64,000 nt of DNA from the NCBI RefSeq assembly GCF_036324505.1, contig NC_086349.1, forward strand, positions 22,716,247 to 22,780,246, written 5' to 3'. The translations under genes were made by a program, and so were the position numbers. Positions within the stretch are counted from its first letter, which is position 1; each line of letters begins with the position of its first letter. The stretch is from Eleginops maclovinus. Lineage: Eukaryota > Chordata > Actinopteri > Perciformes > Eleginopidae. Under the pieces are notes generated by a model. That model was not told the DNA's origin. It did no database searches and saw nothing but the letters and a program-made list of their open reading frames with translations. Positions 62,401-64,000 of this stretch are shown piece after piece.

Positions 62401-63060
62401 GCATACTGCTGCTGGGCAAGTGGTGTTTTGTTTACTTTACTCACCAAGCTGCAAATTCAGGTCAACTTAGTGATGAATTGAAGTGCAGTTAAACCACCCT
62501 CCAGCACAAAATGGCGCACTCCTCTTCCAGTGTTTGTTTTAAAACGTTATCGTTTTGTTCCCCACCTGCCCACCAGCCGTCACTGTTGAGTTTCCCACCT
62601 CAGTGACTCCATCCACTGCCTGTACAGCTGTCCCTCATTACCACATTATCTTCAGTGTATATTTAGAAGCCATGCTGCCATCGATCATCCATGTAGTTGT
62701 GTTATATTCTGTACCTGTCTCAATCCGTTTTCTGTTTGGATTGCCTTTGTCTCATCACAACCTGGTGTGATTTCTCATACTAAAGTATTTTAATGAACAT
62801 TTCATTTTATTCCAAGTTGTTTAAAATTGTTTTTATTAGGTATCTATTACTGCTGGCTGCAGGGTCAACCGGCTGCTGAGATACATCTGCTGGTCTACGC
62901 TCATTTGGGGCGGGGACAGTCAGTGACATCACATCCTGACTTCCAGATAGCCATCAAGACTGTGTTGAAATCATATGCTGTCATGACAGCTGTGTTTTGT
63001 CTGCTGTTGTTGGGCAGGGCTGTATTCAGACACCTCACTACTGAAACCCACATCGATTAA
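59254..63060 (+). CDS. fam187a: FAM187A-like Ig-domain membrane protein, 5 exons (59254-59451, 60589-60866, 61310-61672, 62157-62395, 62840-63060)
   Basis: The spliced frame is 1299 bases, 432 residues (human FAM187A is a little over 400). A hydrophobic signal peptide (about 1-22, LLPLFLFLCLEVLS) precedes Ig domain 1, about 39-150, with cysteines 60 and 133, VVWF and DSGIYIC. A cysteine-rich linker follows (CDRCGVPGEQVRVGLCY). Ig domain 2 (about 286-380) has Cys305, VAWD and Cys364 in IYYCW. A single TM helix lies at about 404-420, with a short cytosolic tail. Conserved blocks with human FAM187A are CPAFL-F-NAAYL, CKPE, VVWF-KHLG, RFSIR-FSLL-FRA and CDRCGV-GEQ. NQT and NLS sequons are present. 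Intron phases are 0, 2, 2 and 1, all with GT/AG borders. The molecular function of the family is poorly known to me. The start was chosen as the ATG giving a clean signal peptide; an upstream in-frame ATG at 59191 is less likely. Confidence 0.9.
60589..60866 (+). CDS. fam187a: fam187a exon 2: main part of Ig domain 1
   Basis: The acceptor is gtgtttcag and the donor gtgatg (phase 2). It encodes IQSVVWFFRKHLGG, RFSIRLFSLLIFRA and DDSGIYICGSVHKDFFYGYD: the C strand tryptophan and the D-x-G-x-Y-x-C strand F of a V-type Ig fold. Confidence 0.92.
61310..61672 (+). CDS. fam187a: fam187a exon 3: cysteine-rich inter-Ig linker
   Basis: I place the acceptor at tatgtttctag because only this site gives the phase (2+1) that completes the Arg codon from exon 2 and opens the conserved frame. 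The frame reads PLYRVFISFRPWTVCDRCG, GEQVRVGLCYVH, then SCGSGAVPKG and ends LMEFLGY before donor gtaagt (phase 2). The block from YRVF to GLCY closely follows the human linker. The residues before it are lysine-rich (SKKKTERK) and less certain. Confidence 0.85.
61770..61860 (+). repeat. LINE/SINE 3'-tail fragment in fam187a intron 3
   Basis: tgtgaatgggtgaatgagagg, ttgtaaagcgctttcaa and actacataaatgga follow the familiar teleost L2-type 3' tail; recognised from memory. Confidence 0.55.
62157..62395 (+). CDS. fam187a: fam187a exon 4: Ig domain 2, first part
   Basis: The acceptor is gtattatag and the donor gtaatg (phase 1). It encodes EVPVFYLNHPADRLLVFGCP, GAHPNMAVAWD and ends FKPAKTQDS, the B-to-E strand part of the second Ig domain. 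The intron that follows stays open in frame for 28 more codons. Confidence 0.92.
62840..63060 (+). CDS. fam187a: fam187a exon 5: strand F of Ig domain 2, TM helix, tail
   Basis: The acceptor is tttttattag. The first two bases complete Gly of the DSG turn, followed by IYYCWLQGQPAAEIHLLVY, a juxtamembrane stretch, the TM segment YAVMTAVFCLLLLG, and a 13-residue tail ending ETHID before TAA. Confidence 0.92.
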
Positions 63061-63074
63061 ACTCTTTTAATGAT

Positions 63075-63080
63075 AATAAA
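63075..63080 (+). terminator. fam187a poly(A) signal AATAAA
   Basis: A canonical AATAAA lies only 15 bases past the stop codon, followed by a T-rich stretch (ttctttgtaattt). This implies a very short 3'UTR. Confidence 0.6.
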
Positions 63081-64000
63081 TATGTTCTTTGTAATTTAGT
63101 CCTTAAAATGATTTGTTTGAGGTGAAATTTGTGAGGTTTCAAATTGGAATGGCAAAAAAATGATCAGACCTTTAAGAAGTGCAAACTACAAAATGGCCAT
63201 ATAGCTGGCTAAGCTAGCTATAGCCTGAACACCTTGGGTCCTCGGTTTCACTTGGTGATCCCTCCTGATTCGTCCATGCTGGAATTGTGGAAGTTGAAAT
63301 CGATGCAAAACCTCAACTAACAGCTTTAGGATTCAGAAGTTTCGAAGTTGTTGGTGTTTAGACTGAAACCACAAATAAATGAAACATAAATGTGTGGAAT
63401 ACTGTACCTAAGGCAGGAATCAAACCCACCTTACATTGCCAGTTGGCGTCATTAATCCTAAATCAACACCAAGAACCAGAGAGACAAAGGAGAGCAGTTT
63501 GAAGCTGCAGAATCTTCATCTTCATCTACTTACAGACACAAAAAATGTAAAGACTTAAGAATGTAACTCGTCCTAGTTGAGAGACGTTCACACTGAAACA
63601 AATACACTGAAACATGTTTCAATTTCTTCTTGTCAGACTTTTTTCATCTCCCAGAATCCTTAAAGCTGATTGAGATTAAAACCTTGTAAGGTTGTTAAAG
63701 CTAGGAAGGTGTGTGTTGAAATGGAGGTGTGTACCTCTAACAGTTTTGTAATTGGGCTGTACTTCAGATTTTCTCCTCACTTTCTAACATGTTTGGTGCT
63801 TTTTGTTTTTTTTCCCCCACTAGACACCTTGAGTGCTGATTATGTTTTTGTGCCCTGTTTTTTTTCTGGAGAAACACCTGATGCATCTTCAATCAAGGTG
63901 TCAAGTGCTCTCAGGTGTGCAGCTACTCCTGATAAAAGCCTGGAGAGCGAGCATGATATGATTAGACAAAGAAACCCACTCTGAGAGAACAAAGGGAGAT
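63081..64000. other. downstream of fam187a; no supported gene
   Basis: A good acceptor (ttttttttcccccactag at 63833) is followed by 50 open codons to a TGA at 63984, but the protein (DTLSADYVFVPCFF...) is unrecognised. Otherwise nothing is seen. Confidence 0.4.

Overview
This window is nuclear DNA of a ray-finned fish, most likely a percomorph teleost. The signs are widely spaced, intron-split genes, dense (GT)n/(AC)n microsatellites, tRNA-derived SINEs, Tc1-type transposons, and L2-like and Rex3/RTE-like LINE fragments typical of teleosts. No bacterial-style operon, rRNA, tRNA gene or CRISPR array was seen.

Two protein-coding genes can be built with consistent splice phases, both on the + strand. 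(1) oprl1, the nociceptin/orphanin FQ receptor (an opioid-family GPCR), has four exons here at 12868-12955, 14406-14588, 15996-16086 and 35328-35869. They cover TM2 to the C-terminus. The exon for the N-terminus and TM1 was not found and probably lies left of the window, which would make 1-12867 intron. The stop context is TGA CTA G, the known stop-readthrough motif. An open extension follows to a TAG at 35974, then a very GC-rich hairpin/G-quadruplex sequence. (2) fam187a, a single-pass membrane protein with two Ig-like domains, has five exons between 59254 and 63060, giving 432 residues and a poly(A) signal at 63075.

Layout: 1-12867 is probable oprl1 intron (microsatellites, a perfect hairpin at 6677-6734, purine-rich stretches). 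12868-35869 is oprl1. Its last intron (16087-35327, 19.2 kb) is full of repeats: a (CA)n tract beside the splice donor, an apparently intact Tc1 transposon nested in an older MITE, long (GT)n tracts, SINEs, an L2-like LINE fragment and a decayed satellite array. 35870 to about 40.6 kb is a repeat-poor stretch that may be a long 3'UTR. 40.6-59.2 kb is intergenic, with a 5'-truncated LINE bounded by a 15-bp target duplication (42.7-43.4 kb) and a TTAA-flanked transposon carrying the start of a P2X7-C-terminal-domain-like reading frame (54.46-55.11 kb). 59.2-63.1 kb is fam187a. The two genes have no evident functional link.

The most interesting observations are the oprl1 readthrough extension with its downstream structure, the splitting of the oprl1 TM2-TM4 coding region by extra introns, the nested and apparently intact Tc1 element, and the TTAA element with the P2X7-like segment.
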